A stretch of DNA of 32,495 nucleotides from an uncultured Clostridia bacterium (lineage in GTDB: Bacteria > Bacillota > Clostridia > TANB77 > CAG-465). The position numbers and the translations under genes are program-made. Positions 6,632 to 15,881 of this stretch are shown one piece after another. Each line of letters starts with the position of its first letter. Within the stretch, counting starts at the first letter, position 1. The notes under the pieces are model-generated. The model made no database searches and had not been told where the DNA came from. It was given only the letters and a program-made list of their open reading frames with translations. Location: positions 1 through 32,495 of the forward strand of contig CAKPJL010000010.1 of assembly GCA_934162655.1 (NCBI GenBank), in the 5' to 3' direction.

Positions 6632-7338
6632 AGTTAATTGATATAACTTTTGAAAGAGAAGGAAAAAAAATACTTAAAGGGATAAATCTAAAAATAGATA
6701 CTAATAAATTTGTTGTAATAACTGGTCCAAATGGAAGTGGTAAGTCTACACTTGCAAAGATTATAATGGGAATTGAAAAGCAAGATAGTGGAAAGATACT
6801 CTATAATGGAGTAGACATTTCTAATCTTTCTATAAATGAAAGGGCAAATCTTGGAATATCGTTTGCATTTCAACAGCCAGTAAGATTTAAAGGAATAACA
6901 ATATATGATTTACTTAGACTTTCTAGTAAGGAAGAAATAAACAAAAAAAAGGCGTGCCAAATTTTATCAAAAGTTGGACTTTGTGCCGAAGAATATCTTA
7001 CAAGAGAAGTATCTTCATCACTTTCAGGTGGTGAGCTAAAACGTGTTGAAATTGCATCTGTAATAGCAAGAAACTCTTTGCTTACTGTATTTGATGAGCC
7101 AGAGGCAGGGATAGATCTTTGGAGTTTTTCTAAATTAATAGAAATATTTGAGGATATTAAAAATATAATTAAAGGAACAACAATTGTAATATCACATCAA
7201 GAGAGAATATTAAATATAGCAGATGAAGTTATTTTACTTAAAGGAGGAAAAATAGTAGCATCTGGTAATGTAGATGATGTATTAAATCAAGATGAAACAA
7301 GTATTTATTTAAAAACAAAAAAGTGTTGCAGAGCTTAG
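6625..7338 (+). CDS. sufC: Fe-S cluster assembly ATPase SufC
   Basis: ABC-type ATPase that drives the SufB/D scaffold in iron-sulfur cluster assembly. The 237-aa protein has Walker A GPNGSGKS (34-41), Q-loop FQQP (82-85), signature LSGGELKR (133-140), Walker B with the SufC-typical FDEPEAGID (156-164) and the switch His at 191 (ISHQE). The start ATG 6625 overlaps the end of the regulator gene and has GGGAGG just upstream, so the two are translationally coupled. The partner is the sufB/D-like gene ten bases downstream; no sufS, sufU or second sufB/D gene is in the window. Confidence 0.93.
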   Translation: MLELIDITFEREGKKILKGINLKIDTNKFVVITGPNGSGKSTLAKIIMGIEKQDSGKILYNGVDISNLSINERANLGISFAFQQPVRFKGITIYDLLRLSSKEEINKKKACQILSKVGLCAEEYLTREVSSSLSGGELKRVEIASVIARNSLLTVFDEPEAGIDLWSFSKLIEIFEDIKNIIKGTTIVISHQERILNIADEVILLKGGKIVASGNVDDVLNQDETSIYLKTKKCCRA

Positions 7339-7348
7339 GAGGGAAAAT

Positions 7349-8269
7349 ATGTTAAATATAAATGATGAGAAGCTTCTTTCTAAAATAACAGATATAAAAC
7401 GATTAAGAAAAACAGCTTACAATATAAGAAAAGATGGAGTAGGTGTTGAAAGGCAAAATACTGATAATATAAAAATAGTGCCAAAAAAAGATAAAAGTGG
7501 CATTGACATATATGTAGCAAAAAATACAAAAAATGAGAGTGTACATATCCCAGTTATTCTAACTACTGAGGGTATGAATGATCTGGTTTATAATGACTTT
7601 TATATAGGAGAAAATGCAGATGTAACTATTGTTGCTGGTTGCGGTATCCATAATGATTTTCATAAGACCTCAAGACATGATGGAATACATAGATTTTTCC
7701 TAGAAGAAAATTCATCTGTAAAGTATATTGAAAAACATTATGGCGAGGGAAACTCTGATGGAAAAAGAATATTAAATCCAGTAACTGAAGTGTCTTTAAA
7801 AAAAGGTAGTAAGATGGATATGGAATCTATTCAAATTAAAGGTGTTGATGATACTATAAGAACAACAAAAGGTGTACTAGAAGATGATACTAATTTCTCA
7901 GTATCAGAAAAAATTTTAACATCAGGTAGTCAAAGAGCAAAGACTATTTTTGATGTTAGCTTAAACGGAAAAAATTCGAGTGCTCATGTTGTTTCAAGAT
8001 CTGTTGCAGAGGATCGTTCAAGCCAAGAATTTATATCTAAAATTTATGGAAATAATTTATGTTTTGCACATAGTGAATGTGATGCAATTATAAAAGACAG
8101 TGCAAAAGTTAAGGCAACTCCTGAGATAACAGCTGCGTCAGTTGATGCTAACTTGATACATGAAGCAGCAATTGGTAAAATAGCAGGGGAACAGTTAATA
8201 AAACTTATGAGTTTAGGTTTATCAGAAAAAGAAGCAGAGCAAGAAATAATAAATGGATTTTTAAGATAG
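7349..8269 (+). CDS. sufB: SufB/SufD family scaffold protein (short form)
   Basis: Fe-S cluster scaffold of the SufB/SufD beta-helix family. At 306 aa it is much shorter than SufB (about 470) and corresponds to the single SufBD-type protein of minimal SufCB systems in anaerobes. The beta-helix core runs to about residue 240; the family hallmark FAHSECDAII (239-248) is present with C244, as are C98 and C238, followed by the C-terminal SufC-binding helices (IHEAAIGKIAGEQLIKL). AGGAGGG lies just before ATG 7349, and the gene follows sufC by ten bases, ending at a strong terminator. With one SufB/D protein the likely complex is a SufC2-SufB2 homodimeric scaffold; this is inference. Confidence 0.9.
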   Translation: MLNINDEKLLSKITDIKRLRKTAYNIRKDGVGVERQNTDNIKIVPKKDKSGIDIYVAKNTKNESVHIPVILTTEGMNDLVYNDFYIGENADVTIVAGCGIHNDFHKTSRHDGIHRFFLEENSSVKYIEKHYGEGNSDGKRILNPVTEVSLKKGSKMDMESIQIKGVDDTIRTTKGVLEDDTNFSVSEKILTSGSQRAKTIFDVSLNGKNSSAHVVSRSVAEDRSSQEFISKIYGNNLCFAHSECDAIIKDSAKVKATPEITAASVDANLIHEAAIGKIAGEQLIKLMSLGLSEKEAEQEIINGFLR

Positions 8270-8277
8270 TATTTTTT

Positions 8278-8308
8278 AGTATTACAAATAAAATTGTAAT
8301 ACTTTTTT
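8278..8308 (+). terminator. Terminator of the suf operon
   Basis: AGTATTACAA (8278-8287) pairs perfectly with TTGTAATACT (8294-8303), 6-nt loop, then a T run. Confidence 0.9.
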
Positions 8309-8347
8309 ATTAATTTTACAAAAAATATATCAAATTTAAGCAGATTA

Positions 8348-8356
8348 TGTTATAAT
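8348..8356 (+). promoter_or_regulatory. Extended -10 promoter of queA-tgt
   Basis: TGT-TATAAT at 8348-8356 with no good -35 box. The predicted leader is only about 25 nt, so there is no room for a preQ1 riboswitch. Confidence 0.5.
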
Positions 8357-8387
8357 TATATACATAATTTTGAGAAAGGAAATTAAA

Positions 8388-9458
8388 ATGAAGACTAGTG
8401 AATTTAATTACTATTTACCAGAAGAGCTAATTGCTCAAACACCACTTTTAAAAAGGGACAGCTCTAGACTTTTGGTCTTAGACAAAGATAGTGGTAAGTA
8501 TTTAGACAGAACATTTGATGATATATTAGATTATTTAAATAATGGAGATACATTAGTGCTAAATGATACAAAAGTTATTCCAGCAAGAATATTTGGTAGT
8601 AGAGAAGGTAAAGAAGAATTAATAGAAGTATTACTATTAAAAAATATTGAAGATGATACATGGGAAGTTTTAGCAAAGCCGGGCAAAAAGTTAAAAATTG
8701 GTACTAAAATAATATTTAAAAAAGATATGCTTGAAGCAGAAGTAATAGATATTTTAGAAGAAGGGGAAAGGATAATAAAATTTTCATATAATGGCATTTT
8801 TAACGAAATATTAGATGAACTTGGAACTATGCCACTTCCTCCATATATAACTAAAAAATTAGAAGATAAAGATAGATATCAGACAGTATATTCTAAAAAT
8901 CCTGGTTCTGCTGCTGCACCAACTGCTGGACTACACTTCACAAAAGAACTTTTAGATAAAATAGAAAAAAAAGGTGTAAATATTTGTTATGTGACACTTC
9001 ATGTTGGACTTGGAACTTTTAGACCAGTAAAGGTAGATGATGTAGAATCACATAAAATGCATAGTGAATATTTTGTAATATCAAAGCAAGTATGTGATGT
9101 TATAAATAATACAAAAAAAGTTGGCAAAAAAGTTGTCGCAGTGGGAACTACTTCATGTAGAGTGCTTGAGAGTGCTACTAGTGATAATGGGACTATTTAT
9201 CCTACAAGTGGGGAAACTTCAATTTTTATATATCCTGGATATAAATTTAAAATGGTAGATAATTTAATTACTAATTTCCATTTACCAGAATCCACTTTAA
9301 TTATGTTAGTTTCAGCACTTGCTGGAAAAGGAAATATAATGAGGGCATATTCTCATGCAGTAGAAGAAAAATATAGATTTTTTAGTTTTGGCGATGCTAT
9401 GATGATAACAAATATTGATGAAGGGTATAATGAAAGGATAATAAATGATGGAAAATAG
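8388..9458 (+). CDS. queA: tRNA preQ1(34) S-adenosylmethionine ribosyltransferase-isomerase QueA
   Basis: Transfers the ribosyl group of SAM to preQ1 in the tRNA anticodon, giving epoxyqueuosine. ATG 8388 is chosen because AAAGGA lies at 8375-8380; an upstream in-frame TTG (8370) has no such site. The resulting 356 aa is usual. Recognisable blocks are FNYYLPEELIAQTP at the start, VLNDTKVIPARIFG, SAAAPTAGLHFT, YVTLHVGLGTFRPV and the C-terminal NLITNFHLPESTLIMLVSA. It overlaps tgt by 14 bases, so the two queuosine genes form one translationally coupled unit. Confidence 0.96.
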   Translation: MKTSEFNYYLPEELIAQTPLLKRDSSRLLVLDKDSGKYLDRTFDDILDYLNNGDTLVLNDTKVIPARIFGSREGKEELIEVLLLKNIEDDTWEVLAKPGKKLKIGTKIIFKKDMLEAEVIDILEEGERIIKFSYNGIFNEILDELGTMPLPPYITKKLEDKDRYQTVYSKNPGSAAAPTAGLHFTKELLDKIEKKGVNICYVTLHVGLGTFRPVKVDDVESHKMHSEYFVISKQVCDVINNTKKVGKKVVAVGTTSCRVLESATSDNGTIYPTSGETSIFIYPGYKFKMVDNLITNFHLPESTLIMLVSALAGKGNIMRAYSHAVEEKYRFFSFGDAMMITNIDEGYNERIINDGK

Positions 9459-10584
9459 TAAAGAAGCATTAAGATTTGAAATAAAAAAAATTGATAAAAA
9501 AACAGGTGCAAGGCTTGGCGTTATGCATTTACCACATGGAGATGTAGAAACTCCTTGTTTTATGCCAGTTGGCACACAGGCTACAGTTAAATCTATGACA
9601 CCAGAAGAATTAAAAGAAATGGTGGGGGCACATATAATACTATCAAACACATATCATTTATTTTTAAGGCCAGGACATGAATTAATTAAAAAAGCTGGTG
9701 GACTTCATAAATTTATGAACTGGGATAGAAATATACTAACAGATAGTGGTGGATTTCAAGTATTTAGTTTAGGTGATTTAAGAAAAATAACAGAAGAAGG
9801 TGTTGAGTTTAGATCTCATATAGATGGCACAAAAAAGTTTATTTCACCAGAAAAAGCCATGGAAATTCAAAACTATCTTGGTTCAGATATAATGATGTGT
9901 TTTGATGAATGTGCACCATATGGGGCAAGTAAAGAATATGTAGAAAAGTCTATGAATATGACTACACGTTGGGCAAAACGATGTAAAGATGCTCATAAAA
10001 ATACTCAAAATCAAGCTTTGTTTGGAATAGTTCAAGGTGGTTTTTATAAAGATTTAAGGAAAAAAAGTGCAGAAGAATTGATAAAACTTGATTTTGAAGG
10101 ATATGCAATAGGTGGAATTTCTGTTGGAGAACCAAAGGAAGATTTCTTAGATATTTTAAGATATACAGCTCCTCTGCTTCCAGAAAATAAACCTCGTTAT
10201 TTGATGGGTGTTGGAACACCTGACTATTTAATAGAGGCAGTTTTAGCAGGTGTTGATATGTGTGATTGCGTGCTTCCAACAAGGACTGCAAGAAATGGCA
10301 CAGCACTTACACATTATGGAAGACTTAACATGTTAAATTCTAAATACTTTGATGATTTTACTACTCTTGATAAAGATTGTGATTGCTATACATGTAAAAA
10401 TTATACCAAAAGTTATATAAGGCATTTAGTAAAGACAAAAGAAATTCTTGGTGCAAGACTTTTATCAATTCATAATTTGAGATTTTTAGTAAAACTTATG
10501 GAAGATGTAAGAGAGGCTATAAAAGAAGATAGGCTTCTTGAATTTAGGGATGAATTTTATAAAAAATATGGATATGAAGATTAA
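9445..10584 (+). CDS. tgt: Queuine tRNA-ribosyltransferase (tRNA-guanine transglycosylase)
   Basis: Exchanges guanine 34 of tRNAs with GUN anticodons for preQ1, the step before QueA. The TIM-barrel protein of 379 aa has SNTYHLFLRPG (68-78), the base-recognition loop LTDSGGFQVFSL with D100, GGISVGEP, and the catalytic-Asp region GVDMCDCVLPTRTARNG. The zinc site is C312/C314/C317 with a downstream His. Two adjacent ATGs (9445, 9448) could start translation; AAAGGA at 9433-9438 fits either. It ends at a long-stem terminator. Confidence 0.96.
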   Translation: MMENSKEALRFEIKKIDKKTGARLGVMHLPHGDVETPCFMPVGTQATVKSMTPEELKEMVGAHIILSNTYHLFLRPGHELIKKAGGLHKFMNWDRNILTDSGGFQVFSLGDLRKITEEGVEFRSHIDGTKKFISPEKAMEIQNYLGSDIMMCFDECAPYGASKEYVEKSMNMTTRWAKRCKDAHKNTQNQALFGIVQGGFYKDLRKKSAEELIKLDFEGYAIGGISVGEPKEDFLDILRYTAPLLPENKPRYLMGVGTPDYLIEAVLAGVDMCDCVLPTRTARNGTALTHYGRLNMLNSKYFDDFTTLDKDCDCYTCKNYTKSYIRHLVKTKEILGARLLSIHNLRFLVKLMEDVREAIKEDRLLEFRDEFYKKYGYED

Positions 10585-10589
10585 TTAAG

Positions 10590-10629
10590 TACAATTAGTG
10601 TTAGTTTGCTAGCATTAATTGTATTTTTT
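10590..10629 (+). terminator. Terminator after tgt
   Basis: A 15-bp stem (10590-10604 with 10609-10623, two G-U pairs) with a TTTG tetraloop and a T6 tract. Confidence 0.9.
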
Positions 10630-10677
10630 GTATATTTAAATATTATATACTAAAAATATATGTGAGGTAATATTTTT

Positions 10678-12237
10678 ATGAAAAATATAAAGCAAGAAAG
10701 AAAAAATAAGCGTGATGTGAAGGAGTTTTTTGAAATTTTGTTTATAGTTTTTTGTGTTTTGTCTATATTATTTATACAAATTGTAAACTTCTATTATGTA
10801 TATATAAAAACAACTAATACATCAAATATATTTAGATTTATTTATGATTTTTCAAAAATATGTATGATAATATATATCTTATTAAGAAAAGATAGTGCTA
10901 CATACAAGCTTTCATGGTTAATAGTAATTGCAATAGTACCAGTTCTTGGACTTGTTCTATATCAAATATTTGGGAATAGTAATTTTAGTAAAAAAAGAAT
11001 AAGAAAAATGAAAAATATATCTAAAAATACTCAAGATTATTTAAAAATAAATGGCGATGTACTAGATGAAATTGATAGTTGGCAAGCAAAAAAGGAATTT
11101 AAATTTTTATATAATATGATAGGGTATCCAATATATAAAAACGATGGACTTGTATACTTAAAAACTGGGGAAGAATTTTTTGAAGATTTATTGAAAAGAC
11201 TAAGAGAAGCTAAAAAATTTATTTTAATTGATTTGTATATTTTCTCAAAATCAGATTTACTTGATGAAGTGCTTGGAATATTAAAAAATAAAGCACAAGA
11301 AAAAGTAGAAATAAAAATTATAGCAGATGATCTAGGTTCAAAATTTAGAAAGCCCAAAAAATTAGAGGAATTTTTAAAAAATAATAATATTGAAATAATA
11401 TTTTATAATACTAATATACTTTGTCCAAATAGATACATAGCTTTTAGAGATCATAGAAAAATAATTGTAATAGATTCCAAAGTAGCCTATACTGGTGGGA
11501 TAAATATAGCAGATGAGTATGTAAATACAATAGAAAAATACGGATATTTTAAAGATGGCGGAATTAAAGTTTATGGGGAAGCTGTTTTAAGTTTTATAGT
11601 TATGTTTGGAAGATTATACGAACAAATCACTTCTAAATCATTTGATTATTTTAAGTATACATCTTGTGTGGTATCTAAAACGAAAACTCAAGGTTATGTG
11701 ATGCCAGTTGAACAAACTCCGCAAAATAATAAAAATGCAATAGAAAATATGTACATTAATGCTATTGGTAGTGCTAAAGACTATATTTATATAGCTACTC
11801 CTTACTTTATACCATCTGAATCATTAATATCAGTGATTTCAAATGCTGCAAGGAGTGGAGTTAAAATAAGTATAATAGTTCCAGGTGTTCCTGATAAAGT
11901 TTTAGTAAATAAAGCTACAAAATCTTTTTATACAGTATGTTTAGAGGCAGGAATTGACATATATGAATATAGACCTGGATTTATCCATTCAAAGGTGTTT
12001 TTAAAAGATGATGAGTTTGCAGTATGTGGAAGTATAAATTTAGATTATAGAAGTTTTAACTTAAATTATGAATCTGCAGTTGTAACTTATAAAACTGGAG
12101 AAGAGCTAAAAATAAAAAAAGATTTTGAAAATATGATTAATAATAGTAATAAGCTAGATCTTTCTTCACATATAAAAAGACCATTTTTAGAAAAGGTAGT
12201 TGAAGCTGTATCAAGACTTTTTACACCAATAATTTAG
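10678..12237 (+). CDS. cls: Cardiolipin synthase
   Basis: Membrane enzyme that condenses two phosphatidylglycerols into cardiolipin. The 519-aa protein has N-terminal hydrophobic stretches around residues 17-42 and 79-98, including the PLDc_N-type VPVLGLVLYQIFG. Two phospholipase D HKD motifs follow: DHRKIIVID with H259/K261, then GGINIADEY; and IHSKVFLKDD with H437/K439, then GSINLDYRSF. ATG 10678 is preceded by GTGAGGT. It is followed after 83 bp by the patatin-like lipase gene, a second membrane-lipid enzyme, but they appear to have separate promoters. Confidence 0.94.
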   Translation: MKNIKQERKNKRDVKEFFEILFIVFCVLSILFIQIVNFYYVYIKTTNTSNIFRFIYDFSKICMIIYILLRKDSATYKLSWLIVIAIVPVLGLVLYQIFGNSNFSKKRIRKMKNISKNTQDYLKINGDVLDEIDSWQAKKEFKFLYNMIGYPIYKNDGLVYLKTGEEFFEDLLKRLREAKKFILIDLYIFSKSDLLDEVLGILKNKAQEKVEIKIIADDLGSKFRKPKKLEEFLKNNNIEIIFYNTNILCPNRYIAFRDHRKIIVIDSKVAYTGGINIADEYVNTIEKYGYFKDGGIKVYGEAVLSFIVMFGRLYEQITSKSFDYFKYTSCVVSKTKTQGYVMPVEQTPQNNKNAIENMYINAIGSAKDYIYIATPYFIPSESLISVISNAARSGVKISIIVPGVPDKVLVNKATKSFYTVCLEAGIDIYEYRPGFIHSKVFLKDDEFAVCGSINLDYRSFNLNYESAVVTYKTGEELKIKKDFENMINNSNKLDLSSHIKRPFLEKVVEAVSRLFTPII

Positions 12238-12320
12238 TAAAATATTATAAATATAGTGCAAATTAAAATATTTTATTGTATAATAAACTTAAAATTAATT
12301 ATTTACTTAGGGGGGATTAT

Positions 12321-13496
12321 ATGAAATATGGTTTAGCACTTGAAGGTGGAGGAGCAAAGGGAGCATACGAAATAGGTGTGGTAAAATCATTACTTGAAAA
12401 CGGATATGATTTTAGTGTTGTGTGTGGTACATCAATTGGAGCACTAAATGCTGCTATGATAGCTCAAGGAAAAATTGATGATGCAATAAAGCTTTGGAGC
12501 ACAATAAATTATGAAAAGATGTTTAATTTAGATGATAAAAGAGTTAATAATGCACTTAAAGCAAAGATAGATTTAGATATAATAAAATATTTTTCATCAA
12601 AGTTTGGTATGGCCTTAAAAAATGGTGGAGTAAGTACAGAAAATATAAGGAAGATATTAAATGAAAATGTAGATGAAAAATTAGTTAGAAAATCAAAGAT
12701 GAAATTTGGACTTGTTACAGTATGCTTATCAGATAAAAGTGCAAAAGAAATGTATATTGAAGATATTCCAAAAGGTGAGCTAATTGATTATCTTATGGCT
12801 ACATCATCTCTTCCCGTGTTTAAAAGGGCTAAGATTCAAAACAAAAGCTACTTAGACGGTGGAGTCTATGATAATTGTCCAGTAGAGATGATAGAAAAAA
12901 AAGGTATAAAAAACATAATTGCTATTAGAAATTACAAAAGAATGAGAATTAGAAATTATAAAAACATTATAAAAAAAGATGATGTAAACCTTTATATGAT
13001 TGAGCCTGTAGATAATTTGCCAGGAATATTAAAATTTGATTCTAAAAATACATGTGAACTTTTAAAACTTGGATATTATGATGGACAAAAGTTTTGTAAA
13101 AAATTAGATGGAATAAGATATTATGCAAATAAATTAGATGAAATGGAATTTTTTAATATGCTTACAAATTATAATTTAGAAAAATTAGAAAAAATATCTG
13201 AATTGCTATTAATAAATTATGATAGTAAGGATAATTTAAGGAAGTTGCTTTTTGAAGAAATATTAAACGTACTTGTATCTAAAACACTTGTTAAAGAGGC
13301 ATATACTTATAAAGAGGCAATATATGCGTTAGTAGAACATGTGGCTATAAAGGAAAAAGTTAATAGATACAAAACCTATGAATTTTGTGAACTACTAAAT
13401 TTAACCAAGTCAAAAATAAATCTAAAAAAAGTGAAAAATAAAACAGAACAAGCAATTTACAGATTTGTAAAGTATCTAAAATATAATAATAAGTAA
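12321..13496 (+). CDS. Patatin-like phospholipase family protein
   Basis: Predicted acyl hydrolase with a Ser-Asp dyad. The start is ATG 12321, directly behind a GGGGGGAT site; a longer frame from 12276 would include the -10 region. Motifs: oxyanion loop GGGAKG (9-14), nucleophile elbow GTSIG with S38, and DGG with D179 (LDGGVYDN). The patatin domain covers about residues 1-240; the remaining 150 residues are Lys-rich and helical with no match I can name. No signal peptide, so it is probably cytosolic or membrane-peripheral and may act in phospholipid turnover. Confidence 0.9.
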   Translation: MKYGLALEGGGAKGAYEIGVVKSLLENGYDFSVVCGTSIGALNAAMIAQGKIDDAIKLWSTINYEKMFNLDDKRVNNALKAKIDLDIIKYFSSKFGMALKNGGVSTENIRKILNENVDEKLVRKSKMKFGLVTVCLSDKSAKEMYIEDIPKGELIDYLMATSSLPVFKRAKIQNKSYLDGGVYDNCPVEMIEKKGIKNIIAIRNYKRMRIRNYKNIIKKDDVNLYMIEPVDNLPGILKFDSKNTCELLKLGYYDGQKFCKKLDGIRYYANKLDEMEFFNMLTNYNLEKLEKISELLLINYDSKDNLRKLLFEEILNVLVSKTLVKEAYTYKEAIYALVEHVAIKEKVNRYKTYEFCELLNLTKSKINLKKVKNKTEQAIYRFVKYLKYNNK

Positions 13497-13549
13497 TAAA
13501 AATAACACTTTATAAATATATTTATATATATATTTGTGAGGTGTTTTTT

Positions 13550-14329
13550 ATGAAGTATTTTATTATGGGTGAAGATAAAAGGAGTTTGGAATTAAAAAAA
13601 ATTTATTCAAAAAAAGAATTGTTATGTGATAGTTATTTTGATGCAGATGTTATCATTACATCTATACCATTTACTAGAGATAATGAGAAAATAACTTCAA
13701 CTGAGTATAAGATAAATGATTTAATTACATATGTAAAAGAAAGAGGAAAGATTTTAATTTCAGGAAATATACCGGCAAAAATAAAAGATGAACTAGACTT
13801 AAAAGGTGTAAGGTATTATGATTTAATGAATGTAGAATCGTTTGTATATAAAAATGCACTAGCAACATGTGAAGGAGCAATATATAAAGCACTTGAAAAT
13901 AGTAAAAAAACTTTAAGTAATTCAAATATACTTGTGCTTGGATTTGGGAGAATTGGTAAGATACTATCAAATATGCTAAAAGCATTTAACTCAAATATAT
14001 ATGTAGAGGCAAGAAAGCAAAGTGATTTGGCATTAATTGAAGCATTTGGATATAGAGCAGTTGATTTAAACTATTTAAGTGATTATTTAAATAAGTTTGA
14101 TTTTATATTTAATACGGTTCCGTCAAAAATACTTGATAGTGAAAAATTAAATAAGTTAAACAAAGATGTTACAATAATTGATCTTGCATCTCTTCCAGGA
14201 GGAGTAGACTATGAAAAAGCAAGGGAACTTTTGTTAAATGTTGATCTTTGTCTTTCGCTCCCAAGCAAGGTAACACCAATAAGTGCTGCTAAATACATTG
14301 TAGAAGAAGTTGATAAATTTATTATATAG
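13550..14329 (+). CDS. dpaA: Dipicolinate synthase subunit A (DpaA/SpoVFA)
   Basis: With DpaB it makes dipicolinic acid from the lysine intermediate dihydrodipicolinate in the mother cell during sporulation. The second half closely follows B. subtilis SpoVFA: ATCEGAIYKALE, the Rossmann motif VLGFGRIGK (GFGRIG 131-136), FIFNTVPSKILD and TIIDLASLPGGVDY. Start ATG 13550 has GAGGTG at 13538-13543. At 259 aa it is about 40 residues shorter than SpoVFA (297), the loss being in the N-terminal domain. The subunit B gene is not adjacent: proS lies between and dpaB is on the other strand. I could not find a convincing sporulation promoter in the AT-repeat region upstream. Confidence 0.88.
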   Translation: MKYFIMGEDKRSLELKKIYSKKELLCDSYFDADVIITSIPFTRDNEKITSTEYKINDLITYVKERGKILISGNIPAKIKDELDLKGVRYYDLMNVESFVYKNALATCEGAIYKALENSKKTLSNSNILVLGFGRIGKILSNMLKAFNSNIYVEARKQSDLALIEAFGYRAVDLNYLSDYLNKFDFIFNTVPSKILDSEKLNKLNKDVTIIDLASLPGGVDYEKARELLLNVDLCLSLPSKVTPISAAKYIVEEVDKFII

Positions 14330-14345
14330 AGGTTTTCATTTATCA

Positions 14346-14374
14346 TTGACTTTTTATGTATAATATATTAAAAT
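14346..14374 (+). promoter_or_regulatory. proS promoter
   Basis: TTGACT (14346-14351), 17 bp, TAAAAT (14369-14374). The leader would be about 25 nt, too short for a T-box. Confidence 0.65.
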
Positions 14375-14405
14375 ATTATATATGTAAATAAGGAGCAGTG
14401 TGTTT

Positions 14406-15836
14406 ATGAAAAACAAAATGATAACTTCAAGAGATGAAGATTTTGCTAAATGGTATACCGATGTAGTAAGAGTGGCTCATCTTGCATCATATTCAGATGT
14501 AAAGGGGTTTACTATTTTTGAACCAAACGGTTATGCTATTTGGGAAAATATCCAAAATATATTAGATAGAAAATTTAAAAGGCTTGGACATCAAAATGTG
14601 TATATGCCACTTTTAATACCTGAGTCACTTTTATTAAAAGAAGCATCACATGTAGAAGGGTTCGCACCAGAATGTGCTTGGGTAACCGTTGGTGGCCAAA
14701 AAGAGTTAGATGAAAAAATGTGTATAAGACCAACATCTGAAACACTTTTTTGTACATATTTTAAGGATAGGCTAAAATCTCACAAAGATTTACCTATGCT
14801 ATATAATCAATGGTGTAGTGTTGTTCGCTGGGAAAAAGAAACAAGACCTTTTTTAAGAACAAGAGAATTTTTATGGCAAGAAGGACACACAATACATAAG
14901 ACAGAAGAAGAAGCAAAAAGCGAAACATTGCAAATGCTTAATGTATATAAAGATTTGTATGAGAATTATCTTGCAATACCAGTATTAGTCGGTAAAAAAA
15001 CAGAAAAAGAAAAATTTGCAGGAGCTGAGTATACATATACATTAGAAGCTCTAATGTATAATGGTGTAACTCTTCAATCTGCAACTTCACATTACTTTGG
15101 ACAAAAATTCACAAAACCTTTTGATGTAAAATATGCCGATGAGAATAACAAGTTAGTATATCCATATCAAACTTCATGGGGACTTACAACAAGAACTATT
15201 GGTGGGATTATAATGGTACATAGTGATGATAATGGACTTGTACTACCACCAAAAATTGCACCAAGACAAGTTGTAATAATTCCAATAAAAAATGAGGAAA
15301 ATGTAGTAAAAATTGCAAATAGTATGTGTGAAGAATTAATTAATGCAGGTATTACTGCTTTTGTTGATAATACTGATAGAAGTGCTGGTTTTAAATTTGC
15401 AGAACATGAAACAAATGGAATTCCAATAAGAATAGAAATTGGACCAAAAGATATTGAAGAAGATGTATTTGTTGTAACTCGCAGGGATATAACAAGTAAA
15501 AATAAGTATAGATTATCTGATAAAACTTCATGGGTTAAAGTAGTAAAAGATGAAATGGAAAGTATGCAAAAAGATATGTATGAAAAGGCCAAAAAGCACA
15601 TGGAGCAGAGAACTTATATATGTAAAAGTATGGATGAGATGGAAAACACTATAAAAACTCATCCTGGATTTATAAAAGCAATGTGGTGTGGAGATATTAA
15701 TTGCGAAAACCTGATAAAGGATAAACTTTCTATAAAATCAAGATGCATACCATTTGAAGAAGAACATGTAGATGATAAATGTGTTTGCTGTGGCAAGGAA
15801 GCAAAACATATGGTATATTGGGGAATTCAATATTAA
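14406..15836 (+). CDS. proS: Prolyl-tRNA synthetase (archaeal/eukaryotic type)
   Basis: Charges tRNA-Pro. The protein of 476 aa is of the shorter type without the INS editing domain found in most bacterial ProRS. Class II motifs are visible: GFTIFEPNGYAIWENIQ with HQNVYMPLLIPE (motif 1 region), RWEKETRPFLRTREFLWQEG (motif 2), and TIGGIIMVHSDDNGLVLPP (motif 3). The anticodon-binding domain follows and the C-terminal zinc module shows paired cysteines, ending CVCCGKEAKHMVYWG. ATG 14406 is used, ten bases after AAGGAG; an in-frame GTG at 14400 is too close to it. It sits between dpaA and the convergent dpaB. Confidence 0.95.
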   Translation: MKNKMITSRDEDFAKWYTDVVRVAHLASYSDVKGFTIFEPNGYAIWENIQNILDRKFKRLGHQNVYMPLLIPESLLLKEASHVEGFAPECAWVTVGGQKELDEKMCIRPTSETLFCTYFKDRLKSHKDLPMLYNQWCSVVRWEKETRPFLRTREFLWQEGHTIHKTEEEAKSETLQMLNVYKDLYENYLAIPVLVGKKTEKEKFAGAEYTYTLEALMYNGVTLQSATSHYFGQKFTKPFDVKYADENNKLVYPYQTSWGLTTRTIGGIIMVHSDDNGLVLPPKIAPRQVVIIPIKNEENVVKIANSMCEELINAGITAFVDNTDRSAGFKFAEHETNGIPIRIEIGPKDIEEDVFVVTRRDITSKNKYRLSDKTSWVKVVKDEMESMQKDMYEKAKKHMEQRTYICKSMDEMENTIKTHPGFIKAMWCGDINCENLIKDKLSIKSRCIPFEEEHVDDKCVCCGKEAKHMVYWGIQY

Positions 15837-15840
15837 AAAT

Positions 15841-15880
15841 AAAGTAGGTAAGGTGGCTATTTACACCTTATCTACTTTTT
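15841..15880. terminator. Bidirectional terminator between proS and dpaB
   Basis: A 15-bp stem (15841-15855 with 15864-15878, one G-U pair), 8-nt loop, T run on the forward side and an A run (T on the reverse strand) just before it. It serves both convergent genes. Confidence 0.85.
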
Positions 15881-15881
15881 C

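Noticed and set aside
8309..8387. preQ1 riboswitch before queA
   Set aside because: The predicted leader is about 25 nt and shows no aptamer-like hairpin.
12238..12275. TAAAATATT/AATATTTTA inverted repeat after cls as terminator
   Set aside because: Only A-T pairs, a 20-base loop and no T tract; expected by chance at this base composition.
13501..13549. Sigma-K promoter before dpaA
   Set aside because: Only alternating AT sequence is present; no CATAnnnTA match at the correct distance from an AC.
14330..14405. T-box leader before proS
   Set aside because: The gap to dpaA is 76 bases with a promoter in it; no room for a T-box and no T-box sequence.
15167..15601. 144-codon reverse frame inside proS
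   Set aside because: Fully antisense to a certain gene, no ribosome site, and a composition that mirrors the proS codons.
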